A stretch of DNA of 64,000 nt from Verrucomicrobiales bacterium (GCA_016795385.1 JAEUHI010000014.1:1-64000), one strand, 5' to 3'; positions 8,511-17,441 are shown, counted from the first letter of the stretch. Made by a program: numbers and translations. Notes: generated by a model from the sequence alone, not told the origin.

Positions 8511-9935
8511 TCATTCGGAGACTTTCAATTCCAGAGTCGGCGGGGCGAGGGTGGGGTGGCGCGACGAGGCGAAGGCATGGACGAGTCCGCCTCCCCGCGT
8601 CTCGGGAGTCTCGCGGACGATGAGGAGGGTGGCGCGGCGGTTCCCATCAGCGTTGAGAAAATCCCGCAAAGCGTCTCCGTCGATGCCGAAGCTGCCCGTC
8701 TGGATGCCGCGGGGCACGGTGAAGCTTCCCAACTCGCGGACGAGGTCGTTTCTCACCGAGTTCCCCGAGGCCGGATCATTTGCCGGAGCTTGGTCCCAGG
8801 CGAGCGAGGCCGGCTCCCACCCATCGAGTGATTCGTCGAGAATGCCGTAGACCTTGAATCGGGAATCGCCGAGATGCGAGGCGAGGCCCCACCCGGTCGG
8901 GGTGAGCCGCAGGTCGAGCCGGGCCGAGACGATTTTCCCCGCGGCGATCGAGTCGAGCGGAAAACGCAGGTAGGTCTTGCGATGTGGCGCGTCAGGACCC
9001 AGTCCGTTTTTCAGGAGCAGCAGGGTCTCCGAAGTGTGCGTCGTGGGTTTTCCGCCCCAGACGTAGGTATCACCTCCGCCGGGATCCGCCGTCGTAATGG
9101 AGCGGATCCCGGGCTCTCTCGGCCGGGCCGGGGTCTCGGGATTCGACCAGGTGCCTTCCTCGACGCCTTCACTGATCCCGCCGAGGCTCGACCCGGTGAC
9201 GAGCGCCTGCTGCCCTTCACGCAGGGCGATGCGCTTTTTGGATTCCGGTTCCTCCACCTCGACGAGGCCGTCGAAGACCTGGGTCTGCGTGGCCCCGTTC
9301 GTCGCGTCGACATTCACCGCAAAACGCGTCCCGTAATCGATGACCCGGGCGCTCGGGGTGCGGATCGTGAAGCCCGTGGCCGATTCACCGACCTCGGCGA
9401 CGGCCGTGCCGCGTTCGAGGACGCAATTCATCCCATCCACCAGCGAAAGCCGGGCGGGAGCCTCGAGGACCACCTCGGCACCCGAGTCGAAGGAAATCGT
9501 GGCCAGGCCGCGTACCAATTCCACCACACCCGCGCCGAGTCGCGCGCCCTCGGCGGTCGGCAGGGTGCCGCTCTCCCACTGGGCCGCCTCGGTCTTTTTC
9601 ATCGTGGCAAAGGTCGTCTCGCGCGGCCCGGGACGCGTCGCGACGAGCGCGAGCAAGGCCACCAGCGCCGCGGCGGCGAAGGCCTGCCAGAGTGTCGGGA
9701 AACGGCGGGCACGGAGAGGCGGGAAGGCTTCAATCACCGCCGTATTCGTGCCCGTGCCGACGTGATCCCAATGGAGCGAGGCATGGTCATGGAGAAAATC
9801 GAGGTAGACGCGGCGGGCCTCGGTGTCGCTGGTGAGAAGCGTCTCCAACTCCGCGAGCTCCGCGGGGGTGAGACGACCCTCGATGTAGCCGTGGGCGAGT
9901 TCGAGGAGGTGATCGGTGTCAAAGGAGTCGTTCAT
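8511..9935 (-). CDS. FecR-domain anti-sigma-like protein fused to a DNRLRE (CBM96-like) domain
   Basis: 474 aa. Residues 1-60 are a cytoplasmic anti-sigma-type region (LLELAHGYIEGRLTPAELAE). One TM helix lies at about 82-100 (WQAFAAAALVALLALVA). A FecR domain spans about 135-245 (ARLGAGVVELVRGLATISFD and IDYGTRFAVNV). The last 200 residues match the DNRLRE surface-domain pattern (KTYLRFPLDSI, SARLDLRLTPTG, LAWDQAPAN). Planctomycete and verrucomicrobial relatives of this type usually carry a LamG domain instead. Its ATG overlaps the sigma factor stop by 4 nt, so it probably controls that sigma factor from the membrane. Confidence 0.85.
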   Translation of the reverse strand: MNDSFDTDHLLELAHGYIEGRLTPAELAELETLLTSDTEARRVYLDFLHDHASLHWDHVGTGTNTAVIEAFPPLRARRFPTLWQAFAAAALVALLALVATRPGPRETTFATMKKTEAAQWESGTLPTAEGARLGAGVVELVRGLATISFDSGAEVVLEAPARLSLVDGMNCVLERGTAVAEVGESATGFTIRTPSARVIDYGTRFAVNVDATNGATQTQVFDGLVEVEEPESKKRIALREGQQALVTGSSLGGISEGVEEGTWSNPETPARPREPGIRSITTADPGGGDTYVWGGKPTTHTSETLLLLKNGLGPDAPHRKTYLRFPLDSIAAGKIVSARLDLRLTPTGWGLASHLGDSRFKVYGILDESLDGWEPASLAWDQAPANDPASGNSVRNDLVRELGSFTVPRGIQTGSFGIDGDALRDFLNADGNRRATLLIVRETPETRGGGLVHAFASSRHPTLAPPTLELKVSE

Positions 9936-10477
9936 GCCGTTCCCAGTTCTTTTTCAACGCAAAGGTAGAGGTTTTTCCGCAGACGGCTCAGGAGCCGGTA
10001 GACCGCGCCCTCGGTGCGCTCCGTGCGGCGCGAGATGCCCTCGATCGAGGCCTCGTCGCGGTAGCGCAGCTCGAGGATCTCGCGATGTTCGGGGGAAAGC
10101 TTCGTGACGCACTCCTGCAGCGCTTTCTCCCGGCGCTCCCATCGCTGCTCGCGGCTCGCCGACTCCGATTCCTCGCTCAGCAATTCGAGGAGACGTTCGC
10201 TGAGGTGTTCGGACGGAGCCCGTTTCGACCGGCGACGATGGGCGAGGATCTGATAGAAGAGGATCTTCCGCGCCCAGGCCGGAAAATTCGTCCCGAGCTC
10301 GAACTGGTGGAATTGACGCCACATGATGATCTTGCCCTCCTGCATCACGTCCTGCGCGTCCTGCGGACAGGCGACGAGGCCCGTCACGTAGAGGGCGAGG
10401 CGGCGTTCGTGCTCGGCGAGGAGGCGGAGAAAGGCCTCGGTGCGGTCCGGATCGGGGCTGGGGGCTTCGGTGGACAT
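9932..10477 (-). CDS. ECF RNA polymerase sigma factor
   Basis: 181 aa from MSTEAPSPDPDRTEAFLRLL; the frame stays open upstream, but that part is antisense to the EF-hand gene and not sigma-like. Region 2 is seen in YVTGLVACPQDAQDVMQEGK and FPAWARKILFYQILAHRRRS. Region 4 is seen in LSPEHREILELRYRDEASIE with a helix-turn-helix (ISRRTERTEGAVYRLLSRLR). This fits the ECF groups that Planctomycetes and Verrucomicrobia pair with FecR anti-sigma proteins, and the partner follows with a 4-nt overlap. The regulon is unknown. Confidence 0.9.
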   Translation of the reverse strand: MSTEAPSPDPDRTEAFLRLLAEHERRLALYVTGLVACPQDAQDVMQEGKIIMWRQFHQFELGTNFPAWARKILFYQILAHRRRSKRAPSEHLSERLLELLSEESESASREQRWERREKALQECVTKLSPEHREILELRYRDEASIEGISRRTERTEGAVYRLLSRLRKNLYLCVEKELGTA

Positions 10478-10567
10478 GGCGTTCAAGGGAATAAGGTCGC
10501 TTTCGCGGCGATTGGACAGGGGAAAATCCGGTTGCCAGATCCCCGGCGGACTGGTTAGGCTCGCGCC

Positions 10568-11050
10568 ATGAGTTTCAAATGGATCCGGATTGCCCCCGTC
10601 GCGGCGCTCGCCCTCATGGTCGTCGGCTGTGTCACGACCGAGGACGAAGCGACCCCTGTCGTCGTCGAACATCTCGGCATGGAGCCTGAGTTCACCGAAG
10701 CCGATGGAGACAAGAGCGGGCACCTCAGCAAGGAGGAAGTCGCCGCCCACCATCACGCCGACCTGCTCGCCCAGTATGATCTCGACCGCGACAGCCATAT
10801 CTCGGAGGCCGAGTGGAGGAGCGCGCATCCGTCGGCGTCCGAGCTCGACCCCGACTTCAACCTCATCGATCGCGACAAGGACAAAAAGATCAGCAAAGCC
10901 GAGGCCATCAAGTGGGTGAGCGAGCACGTCAGCTTCACCAAATCCTTCGCCAAATACGACATGGACGGCGATTCGCGCCTCTACTGGAAGGAAGTCGATG
11001 CCAAAGCCCCGACCGAGCTGCGCGTGACGATGTTCTCGCTGGCGATTTGA
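10568..11050 (+). CDS. Lipoprotein with four EF-hand motifs
   Basis: 160 aa. The signal peptide ends in a lipobox (LALMVVGC), so the mature protein is probably lipid-anchored. Four calcium-loop-like segments follow: DGDKSGHLSKEE, DLDRDSHISEAE, DRDKDKKISKAE and DMDGDSRLYWKE. The first three keep the D-x-D/N-x-D/S-G/x spacing; the fourth has Arg and Tyr at unusual places. It is divergent from the ECF sigma gene (90-nt gap) and may share a regulatory region with it. Function beyond probable Ca2+ binding is not known. Confidence 0.8.
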   Translation: MSFKWIRIAPVAALALMVVGCVTTEDEATPVVVEHLGMEPEFTEADGDKSGHLSKEEVAAHHHADLLAQYDLDRDSHISEAEWRSAHPSASELDPDFNLIDRDKDKKISKAEAIKWVSEHVSFTKSFAKYDMDGDSRLYWKEVDAKAPTELRVTMFSLAI

Positions 11051-11060
11051 GGGATTGTGG

Positions 11061-11119
11061 ATTCGACTTTAGTCGAATGTGGCAGGTGCAGGCCTGCGAC
11101 TGAAGTCGCAGCCACATTC
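11061..11119. repeat. REP-like palindromic element
   Basis: Nested perfect inverted repeats between two genes: ATTCGACT-tt-AGTCGAAT (11061-11078), CTGCGACT-ga-AGTCGCAG (11094-11111), and outer arms GAATGTGGC (11075-11083) with GCCACATTC (11111-11119). Paired GACTnnAGTC hairpins of this form are typical of REP/BIME elements dispersed in bacterial genomes. No RAYT transposase is in the window. Confidence 0.7.
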
Positions 11120-11187
11120 CCCCATAGCGCCAACGCGCCATGACGGATCTGTCCGATTTCGGGCATGATCGCACTTGTTCCGTCGAG

Positions 11188-14046
11188 ATGCCGCGTTACC
11201 TCCTCATCATCACCGCCCTGCTTCTGTGCGGGAGCGGCGCGTCCACGCTTTCCGCGACGGAGGGTTTCGCCTTCTTTGAATCACAGGTGCGGCCTCTCCT
11301 CGTGAAGCGTTGCTACGAATGCCATTCCGAGGAGGCCGACAAACAGAAGGGCGGACTCTGGCTCGATCGCAAGGCGGGCTGGGAGACCGGAGGTGACGGC
11401 GGGCCTTCGATCGTTCCGGGGAATCCCGATGCGAGTCTGCTGATCCACTCGATCCGATACGCCGGCGAAAACCTGCAGATGCCGCCGAAGTCGAAGATGA
11501 CGACGGAGGAGATCGCAGTGCTGGAACAATGGGTCGCGATGGGCGCGCCCGATCCGCGCGACGCCGCCATCGCCTCCGGTGTCCGCAAAGGGGAGATCGA
11601 TTACGAGGCGGCGCGGAAGGAATGGGCCTTCCGTCCTGTCGTGAAGGCGGCCGAGCCCGCGACCGCAGCGCGCGATTGGCGGCTCGATCCCGTGGATTCC
11701 TTCGTCCTCGCGAAGCTCGAGGAAAAGCGAATGAAACCCGCCCCCAACGCGGAGCCCGCCGCCCTCCTGCGCCGTCTCCACTACGATCTCACCGGCCTGC
11801 CACCGACCGCGGAGGAGACGCAGGCTTTTGTCGCCGATCCCTCGCGTGAGGCGTTTGTCAGGATTGTCGATGACCTGCTCGCCCGGCCCGCCTTCGGCGA
11901 AAAATGGGGACGTCATTGGCTCGACGTGGCCCGCTACGCCGATTCGAACGGAGGCGACCGCAATTACACCTTCTACCAGGCCTGGCGGTATCGGAACCAC
12001 GTCATCGACGCCTTCAACCGGGACCAGTCCTACCACGAATTCGTGCGCGAGCAGATCGCGGGTGACCTCATGCCCTCCGACGATCCCGCGACGACGCGGC
12101 GCCGGCTCATTGCCTCGACCTTCCTCGCCCTCGGGCCGAAGATGCTGACCGAGCGCGACAAGGAAAAGCTCTGGCTCGACACCGTCGATGAGCAGGTCGA
12201 CACGATGGGTCGCGCTTTCCTCGGGCTCACCCTAGGCTGCGCGCGCTGTCACGACCACAAGTTCGATCCCGTCTCGCAGGAGGATTATTTCGCTCTCGCG
12301 GGGATTTTCCGCTCCACCGAGATCGTCACCGGTACGCGCAACGGCTGCGTCAACGTCGCGAGCTGGATCGAGCGTCCCTTGCCCGGCCCGGATGGCGTCG
12401 ATCCCGAACTAGCGAAACAGGTCGAGCGGCTCGAGCTGGCGATGCGCCTCGTCGTCGAGAAGAGTTACATGAAGAAAGCCGGCGGCAAGATGACCGCCGA
12501 CAATCTGCCGCTCGCCGGTGTCATCTACGACGAGAGCGATGCCGAGGTCATCGGCGTGTGGCCTTCGTCGAATCTTTCACCGAATCGCTTCGGCGCCCAT
12601 TACCTCCGGGACGACAAGGAAGGCAAGGGCGAAAAGCGAGTCATCTTCCGCGGCAGTCTGCCTGAGAGCGGCCGCTACGAGGTGCGCGTCGCCTACAGCG
12701 CCGGGGAGAATCGCGCCGAGAAGGTGCCCGTGGTCGTGAGGAGCCGGGCCGGAAAAGAGACGGTCCACCTCGACCAGACCAGGACGCCCTCCGTCGCGGG
12801 CCTTTTTGAACCGATCGGGCAATTCGATTTTGAAAAGGGCGCCGAATGCAGTGTCACGATCGAAACGACCGGCACCGAGGGGCGTTACGTGCTCGTCGAT
12901 GCCGTGCAGTTCATCGCCGTCGCCGATCTCGAGCGGGAAAAATCCCAACTCAACGCCGCCGCCGGCGGGGAAAGCGATCCGCTCTTCCGCATGAGCGAAG
13001 GCGATCTGAAGAAGACGCTCGACAAGCTGATCGCCGAGCTGAAGGACAAGGACGTCGTCATGGCGCCGCGGGATGCAAAGGAGCCGGCCGACATCCATCT
13101 CCGCATCCGTGGCGAGACCGGCCAGATCGGTCCTGTCGTCGCGCGTGGGTTCCCCAAGCTGCTCTCCGACCAAGCCGCGACGATCGCCCCGGGCACCAGC
13201 GGGCGTCGCGAGCTCGCCGACTGGCTCACCGGCGAGGCGGGCGGCCTCCTCGACCGCGTCTACGTCAACCGCGTCTGGGGACATCTCTTCGGGCGCGGTC
13301 TCGTCGAGTCGGTCGACAACTTCGGCCGGCTTGGGTCCGGGGTGACCCATCCCGAGTTGCTCGATTGGCTCGCCGCGACCTTCCGCGAGGAAGGGGGCTC
13401 GACGAAACAACTCGTGCGCCGCCTCGTCCTCAGTCGCACCTACGGACTCGGTGCCGACCCTGACCAAACCCTCCTCGCCGCCGATCCGGAGAACGAACTC
13501 TTCGGCCGCCATTCCCGCCGCCGCCTCACCGCCGAGGAGATCCGCGACAGCGTGCTCTTTTTCTCCGGACGTCTCGACCGGACCCCCGGCGGGGCCACCG
13601 CGACCGCCATCGGCATCGATCTCGATGACCCTCTCTCCTACGAGAAGGATCCCAAACGAACCATTTACCTGCCCGTCGCGAGAAACAATCCCAGCGGTGA
13701 ACTCGCCCTCTTCGATGGGGCCAACCCTGATTTGGTGACCGGTCAGCGCGACGCCACGACCGTGCCCACCCAGGCGCTGTATTTGTTGAACAGCGAGTTT
13801 TTGCTCAACGAGGCCAAAGGCGTCGCCAAGGCGGCGATGAAGCCCGGAGCCTTGCCCGGGGCCGAAGTCGATCGCCTCTACCTGACCCTCTTGGGTCGCG
13901 CACCAGACCCTGTTGAACGCGACCGGGCCATGGGGTTGATCGCCGATCTGAGCGGGGGAGGGGAGGAGTTGGATCAAGTCGAGGAAGCCGTCGGGCATTT
14001 GGCGCATTTGTTGATGGCTTCGACGGAGTTTCTTTACCTCGAGTGA
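11188..14046 (+). CDS. Planctomycete-type cytochrome c (PSCyt1)/DUF1549/DUF1553 protein with a Golvesin-like insert
   Basis: 952 aa from MPRYLLIITALLLCGSG (signal peptide). The heme site C42-YE-C45-H46 sits in a PSCyt1 domain (about 28-125). DUF1549 follows (about 180-390; YDLTGLPPTAEE and KWGRHWLDVARYADSNGG), with a second CxxCH, CARCHDH. About residues 485-580 look like a Golvesin/Xly-type beta domain (ESGRYEVRVAYSAGENRAEK to GRYVLVDAVQF). DUF1553 is C-terminal (RVWGHLFGRGLVESVDNFG and VPTQALYLLNSEF). The family is very common in PVC bacteria, is probably periplasmic, and nearly always pairs with DUF1501 genes; its reaction is unknown. Confidence 0.92.
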   Translation: MPRYLLIITALLLCGSGASTLSATEGFAFFESQVRPLLVKRCYECHSEEADKQKGGLWLDRKAGWETGGDGGPSIVPGNPDASLLIHSIRYAGENLQMPPKSKMTTEEIAVLEQWVAMGAPDPRDAAIASGVRKGEIDYEAARKEWAFRPVVKAAEPATAARDWRLDPVDSFVLAKLEEKRMKPAPNAEPAALLRRLHYDLTGLPPTAEETQAFVADPSREAFVRIVDDLLARPAFGEKWGRHWLDVARYADSNGGDRNYTFYQAWRYRNHVIDAFNRDQSYHEFVREQIAGDLMPSDDPATTRRRLIASTFLALGPKMLTERDKEKLWLDTVDEQVDTMGRAFLGLTLGCARCHDHKFDPVSQEDYFALAGIFRSTEIVTGTRNGCVNVASWIERPLPGPDGVDPELAKQVERLELAMRLVVEKSYMKKAGGKMTADNLPLAGVIYDESDAEVIGVWPSSNLSPNRFGAHYLRDDKEGKGEKRVIFRGSLPESGRYEVRVAYSAGENRAEKVPVVVRSRAGKETVHLDQTRTPSVAGLFEPIGQFDFEKGAECSVTIETTGTEGRYVLVDAVQFIAVADLEREKSQLNAAAGGESDPLFRMSEGDLKKTLDKLIAELKDKDVVMAPRDAKEPADIHLRIRGETGQIGPVVARGFPKLLSDQAATIAPGTSGRRELADWLTGEAGGLLDRVYVNRVWGHLFGRGLVESVDNFGRLGSGVTHPELLDWLAATFREEGGSTKQLVRRLVLSRTYGLGADPDQTLLAADPENELFGRHSRRRLTAEEIRDSVLFFSGRLDRTPGGATATAIGIDLDDPLSYEKDPKRTIYLPVARNNPSGELALFDGANPDLVTGQRDATTVPTQALYLLNSEFLLNEAKGVAKAAMKPGALPGAEVDRLYLTLLGRAPDPVERDRAMGLIADLSGGGEELDQVEEAVGHLAHLLMASTEFLYLE

Positions 14047-14052
14047 GGTCAG

Positions 14053-14092
14053 ATTGCGGATTTCGAATTGCGGATTGCGGATTGCGGATTTT
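14053..14092. repeat. Left ATTGCGG repeat array
   Basis: Four to five tandem 7-mers (ATTGCGG ATTTCGA ATTGCGG ATTGCGG ATTGCGG ATT), immediately after the stop of the DUF1549/DUF1553 gene and 8 nt before the four-helix-bundle ATG. Confidence 0.8.
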
Positions 14093-14099
14093 CAGCCAG

Positions 14100-14459
14100 A
14101 TGAACGCCAATGATTTCAAGGAAAGAGCCAGGCACTTTGCTTTACGCGTGATTTCGTTGGTGGATGCTTTGCCGCAGAAGCGTAGCGCCGATGTGTTGGG
14201 AAAGCAGTTGCTTCGGAGCGCCACTTCAGTGCCCGCAAACTATCGCGCAGCCTGTCGAGCCCGAAGTACGGCCGAGTTCATCGCCAAGATGGGGATTGTC
14301 GAAGAAGAGGCTGATGAATCGCAGGGCTGGATCGAAATGATCGCCGATGCCGGGCTCGTGAAGAAAGAACGTGTGGAAGAACTGATCAAAGAAGCGGGAG
14401 AGCTGACCGCGATGACCGTGGCCTCAATCAAAACAGCTCGCCGCAACAAAGCCAAGTAA
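14100..14459 (+). CDS. Four-helix bundle protein (23S rRNA intervening-sequence family)
   Basis: 119 aa from MNANDFKERARHFALRVISL; 19 further in-frame codons upstream are only translated repeat array, so this ATG is preferred. Family landmarks are ALPQKRSADVLGKQLLRSAT, SVPANYRAACRARSTAEFIA, KMGIVEEEADESQGWIEMI and a C-terminal helix (ELTAMTVASIKTARRNK). These small proteins were first found inside 23S rRNA intervening sequences of Leptospira and are related to the diversity-retroelement accessory protein Avd. Their role outside these settings is unknown. Here it lies alone between inverted repeat arrays within an unrelated operon. Confidence 0.88.
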   Translation: MNANDFKERARHFALRVISLVDALPQKRSADVLGKQLLRSATSVPANYRAACRARSTAEFIAKMGIVEEEADESQGWIEMIADAGLVKKERVEELIKEAGELTAMTVASIKTARRNKAK

Positions 14460-14474
14460 TCCAAGCGCGTTGTC

Positions 14475-15872
14475 ATGATTCCAATCCGAAATCCGCAATC
14501 CGAAATCCGCAATGGCCTCTCCCGCCGCGAACTCCTCAAGTCCGCCGCCTGCGGTTTCGGCTCCCTTGCCTTCTCGGGCCTCGCCGCTTCGGCCGCCTCT
14601 CCGACCTTCCACCACACGCCACGCGCGAAACGGGTCATCTTCCTCTTCATGCATGGCGGGCCTTCGCATGTCGATTCCTTCGACTACAAGCCCGAGCTCC
14701 AGAAGCGCGATGGACAAAAGCTGCCCTTCGCCCCGGCCAAAAACCTCGACCCGGCCGCGACGGCGACCGCCAAGCTGATGGCTTCGCCGTGGAACTTCTC
14801 CCAGCACGGTCAATCCGGTCTCTGGATCAGCGACATGTTCCCGCACGTCGCGCGACACGCCGATGATCTCTGTGTGATCCGCTCGATGCAGAGCACGGGA
14901 CAGTCGCATGGCCAGGCGGTCTGCATGCTCCATACCGGCACGGACAACTTCGTGCGTCCTTCGGTGGGCGCATGGGTCAGTTATGGGCTGGGCTCGGAGA
15001 ATCGGGATCTCCCGGGATTCGTCAGCATCAGTCCTTCGGCTTCGCATGGCGGACCGCGGAACTACGGCTCCGCTTTCCTCCCGGCCGCCCATCAGGGCAC
15101 GACGATCGGGGCGAATGGCAAGCTCGATCCCAAGGCGAACTTCCGTTACCTGAAATCCGACGCTCCCGCCGCGGTGCAGGCGCGCAAGCTCGAGTTTCTC
15201 CAGGCGATGAACCGGGAACATCTCGCCCGCACCCAGCATGCGCCGGTCGAGGGCATGATCGCCTCGATGGAGCTCGCCTATCGCATGCAGTCGGCCGCGC
15301 CGCCGGTGATCGGGATCGACGACGAGCCCCAGCACATCCGCGATCTCTACGGCATCGGCGTGGAGGAGACCGATCACTTCGGACGTCAATGCCTCCTCGC
15401 CCGTCGTTTCGCCGAGGCCGGGGTGCGTTATCTCCAGGTCTCGACGCCGAACGTGTGGGACCAGCATGGCGGCCTCGTCAAGGGGCACACCAAGAACGCC
15501 CTGGCCGTCGACAAGCCGATCGCGGGCTTGCTCACCGATTTGAAACAGCGCGGTCTCCTCGAGGACACCCTCGTGGTGTGGGGCGGGGAGTTCGGACGCA
15601 CTCCGATCGCCCAGGGCGACGGACGTGATCACAATCCGCAGGGCTTCACGATGTGGCTCGCCGGCGGTGGCGTGAAAGGCGGCTACGCCCACGGCGAGAC
15701 CGATGAATTCGGCTACTTCGCGGTGAAGGACAAGGTCCACATGCATGACCTGCACGCGACGATGTTGCATCTGTTGGGACTCGATCACCTGAAGCTGACC
15801 TACCGCTACGCCGGCCGCGATTTCCGGCTGACGGATGTGTATGGCGAGGTGGTGACGGGAATTTTGGCGTGA
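14475..15872 (+). CDS. Tat-exported DUF1501 protein
   Basis: 465 aa. The first 13 residues ([13 protein letters not shown]) are encoded by the right repeat array. The Tat signal [19 protein letters not shown] follows, so the array seems to have supplied the start codon. DUF1501 landmarks: [72 protein letters not shown] and [14 protein letters not shown]. The fold is alkaline-phosphatase/sulfatase-like in family databases, but the substrate is unknown. The normal partner is the DUF1549/DUF1553 gene upstream, here 428 nt away rather than adjacent. Confidence 0.92.
   Translation: MIPIRNPQSEIRNGLSRRELLKSAACGFGSLAFSGLAASAASPTFHHTPRAKRVIFLFMHGGPSHVDSFDYKPELQKRDGQKLPFAPAKNLDPAATATAKLMASPWNFSQHGQSGLWISDMFPHVARHADDLCVIRSMQSTGQSHGQAVCMLHTGTDNFVRPSVGAWVSYGLGSENRDLPGFVSISPSASHGGPRNYGSAFLPAAHQGTTIGANGKLDPKANFRYLKSDAPAAVQARKLEFLQAMNREHLARTQHAPVEGMIASMELAYRMQSAAPPVIGIDDEPQHIRDLYGIGVEETDHFGRQCLLARRFAEAGVRYLQVSTPNVWDQHGGLVKGHTKNALAVDKPIAGLLTDLKQRGLLEDTLVVWGGEFGRTPIAQGDGRDHNPQGFTMWLAGGGVKGGYAHGETDEFGYFAVKDKVHMHDLHATMLHLLGLDHLKLTYRYAGRDFRLTDVYGEVVTGILA
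14481..14513. repeat. Right (inverted) ATTGCGG repeat array
   Basis: Reverse complement reads ATTGCGG ATTTCGG ATTGCGG ATTTCGG ATTGG. It lies inside the first codons of the DUF1501 gene and mirrors the array at 14053-14092. Confidence 0.8.
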
Positions 15873-15945
15873 GGGACGGATTGGGCGCGGGGGCACGGAA
15901 ACTTCGGGCTTTCTCAACACTGCAAAATCGACTACGCTTTATTGT

Positions 15946-16155
15946 ATGGCAGTGCTGGAGCATCCTCCGTTCACCTCGTCCCCGCAGCTCTTAGGCGGCG
16001 TGCTGGTTTTTGCCGGGACCCGGGTTCCCGTGCAGTCTCTGGTTGATTACCGCAACGACGGCTTCTCGTTGGATGAGTATTTGGAGTTTTTTCCTTCGGT
16101 TTCACGTCGCGACGCGGAGCGTTTTCTTCAGATACTTGAAGAGTCGCCGGAATGA
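15946..16155 (+). CDS. DUF433 antitoxin-like protein
   Basis: 69 aa. DUF433 family: the PQLLGGVLVFAGTRVPVQSL core and the YRNDGFSLDEYLEFFPSVSR segment, with a C-terminal helix DAERFLQILEE. These small helix-turn-helix proteins are the antitoxin partners (VapB45-like) of DUF5615/PIN-like toxins. Its stop overlaps the start of the next gene (ATGA), the normal layout for such a pair. Confidence 0.88.
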   Translation: MAVLEHPPFTSSPQLLGGVLVFAGTRVPVQSLVDYRNDGFSLDEYLEFFPSVSRRDAERFLQILEESPE

Positions 16156-16502
16156 AAATCGTGTTCGACGAAAACGTTCCGTGGCCGTTGCGGAAGTTTC
16201 TTCCAGATCATGAAGTCACGAGCGTTCAGCGGGAGGGTTTCGGCGGCATGGAGAATGGAGCCCTCCTGGCAAGGCTCGATGGGAGCTTCGATGTCTTCAT
16301 CCTCTGCGACAAGAATCTGAGATATCAGCAAAACCTTTCCGGTCGGCTCATCGCGATCATCGAACTGCCGACCAACCGGTGGCCGATCCTGATGAAACTG
16401 GAGGAAGAGATCCTGAGTGCCGTCGCAAGCTCGTTCCCTGGTTCTTATCAGACCTTGGAAGAGCCGCTCTCTGGCGGTCAAGCTGGTGATCAGGCAACTT
16501 GA
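16152..16502 (+). CDS. DUF5615 PIN-like toxin
   Basis: 116 aa. MKIVFDENVPWPLRKFLPDH gives the first acidic cluster (D6, E7) and FDVFILCDKNLRYQQNL the second, as expected for the PIN-like Mut7-C/DUF5615 fold, a presumed ribonuclease. The ATTG(T/A)ELPTNRW-like segment after it (IAIIELPTNRWPIL) is also typical. The C-terminal 20 residues (LEEPLSGGQAGDQAT end) are variable. It forms a toxin-antitoxin pair with the overlapping DUF433 gene. Confidence 0.85.
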   Translation: MKIVFDENVPWPLRKFLPDHEVTSVQREGFGGMENGALLARLDGSFDVFILCDKNLRYQQNLSGRLIAIIELPTNRWPILMKLEEEILSAVASSFPGSYQTLEEPLSGGQAGDQAT

Positions 16503-16520
16503 GCGCGATCAATCAACCCC

Positions 16521-17441
16521 TCAAGGCTGCACCGTCTGCGTCTTGGGCGGTTCGATGCTCATGATCCGGTCGTGGATCTTGAGAATCTCCTTGGACTTCT
16601 CGAAGAAGGAATCGACATCGGCCGCGGCGGTCTCGTTTGAATCGACGATCTGCTGGAGCTGGGCGAGGTATTGGTTGATGTCGAGGGAGATGTCGGCCAT
16701 CTGCTTCTGCGCCCGCGCATAAGCGGCCGAAACGCTGCTGCGGGCCTCGACGAGGGCATCGCGACGGCCCTGGTTTTCGAGGAAGGCGTCGCGTTCTTCC
16801 TTGAACTCCTTGTTCTTGAAGATCTTTTTCAGGGGCGAGGCGGTTTCCTTGGGATCGACCTGGTTGGCGGGCAGGCTGGAAAGCTGGCGGGAGAAATAGC
16901 GGTCGAGCTCGCGGAATTCATTCAGCGGTTTGCCGTATTGCTGGTGGAGGAAGGCGAGGCCGTTGATCACGCCGGTGAGTTTCGCGGCTTCCTCGCGGTC
17001 GATCTTCTGTCCGGATTTCAGGCGCGTCTCGATGTCGCCGATGTATTCGAGGGTGGAGCGGCTGTCATAAAGGATCTCGTTCATCTGCGCGTAGGTACGC
17101 TGCAGTTGCTCGGCATGTTCCTTCTTCAGCGTCTCGACCTGGGTCGTCCATTCCTGCTGGAGCCGCTCGCTCTCGGCCTGTTTGTCGGCGAGGAGGGAGG
17201 AAAGCTCGGCGTTCTTGCCCTCGAGTTCGCTGACAACAGTTTGGAACGTCTTCACCTGGCGCTCGAGGTCGAGCGACTTCGATTGTTCATCGCTCCAGAG
17301 TTTGCCGAGGAATCCCGCTCCGCCGGCCGCGGCGAGGAGGAGGATCGTGAGGAGGACGATGGCGATGGTCTTGCCCTTGCCGGGTTTGCTGCCATAGCCG
17401 TAGGCGGCGAGCGTCTGGTCGGGATCGTAGTCGTTGCTCAT
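16521..17441 (-). CDS. Single-TM coiled-coil protein of unknown function
   Basis: 306 aa from MSNDYDPDQTLAAYGYG. A short acidic cytoplasmic start is followed by a Lys/Gly stretch and one TM helix (TIAIVLLTILLLAAAGGAGF, about 24-43). A long predicted coiled coil runs over about 50-125 (SLDLERQVKTFQTVVSELEG on), and further helices follow to the end. No enzymatic motif is visible. It is convergent with the toxin gene (18-nt gap) and divergent from the PAS-AraC gene. Its layout recalls envelope spacer proteins, but no family is recognised. Confidence 0.75.
   Translation of the reverse strand: MSNDYDPDQTLAAYGYGSKPGKGKTIAIVLLTILLLAAAGGAGFLGKLWSDEQSKSLDLERQVKTFQTVVSELEGKNAELSSLLADKQAESERLQQEWTTQVETLKKEHAEQLQRTYAQMNEILYDSRSTLEYIGDIETRLKSGQKIDREEAAKLTGVINGLAFLHQQYGKPLNEFRELDRYFSRQLSSLPANQVDPKETASPLKKIFKNKEFKEERDAFLENQGRRDALVEARSSVSAAYARAQKQMADISLDINQYLAQLQQIVDSNETAAADVDSFFEKSKEILKIHDRIMSIEPPKTQTVQP

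Larger units (their letters stand above)
14053..14513. mobile_element. Repeat-bracketed four-helix-bundle gene cassette
   Basis: Left arm 14053-14092 is a direct array of the 7-mer ATTGCGG (with ATTTCGA and ATTGCGG variants). Right arm 14481-14513 is the same array inverted, with variant ATTTCGG. Between them lies only one gene, a four-helix-bundle protein. The element separates two genes that abut by 4 nt in the second copy of this operon (51577/51582). This supports insertion of the whole block, although mobility has not been shown. Confidence 0.6.

Noticed and set aside
14053..14513. Diversity-generating retroelement
   Set aside because: The four-helix-bundle gene is related to Avd, but no reverse transcriptase or template repeat is nearby.
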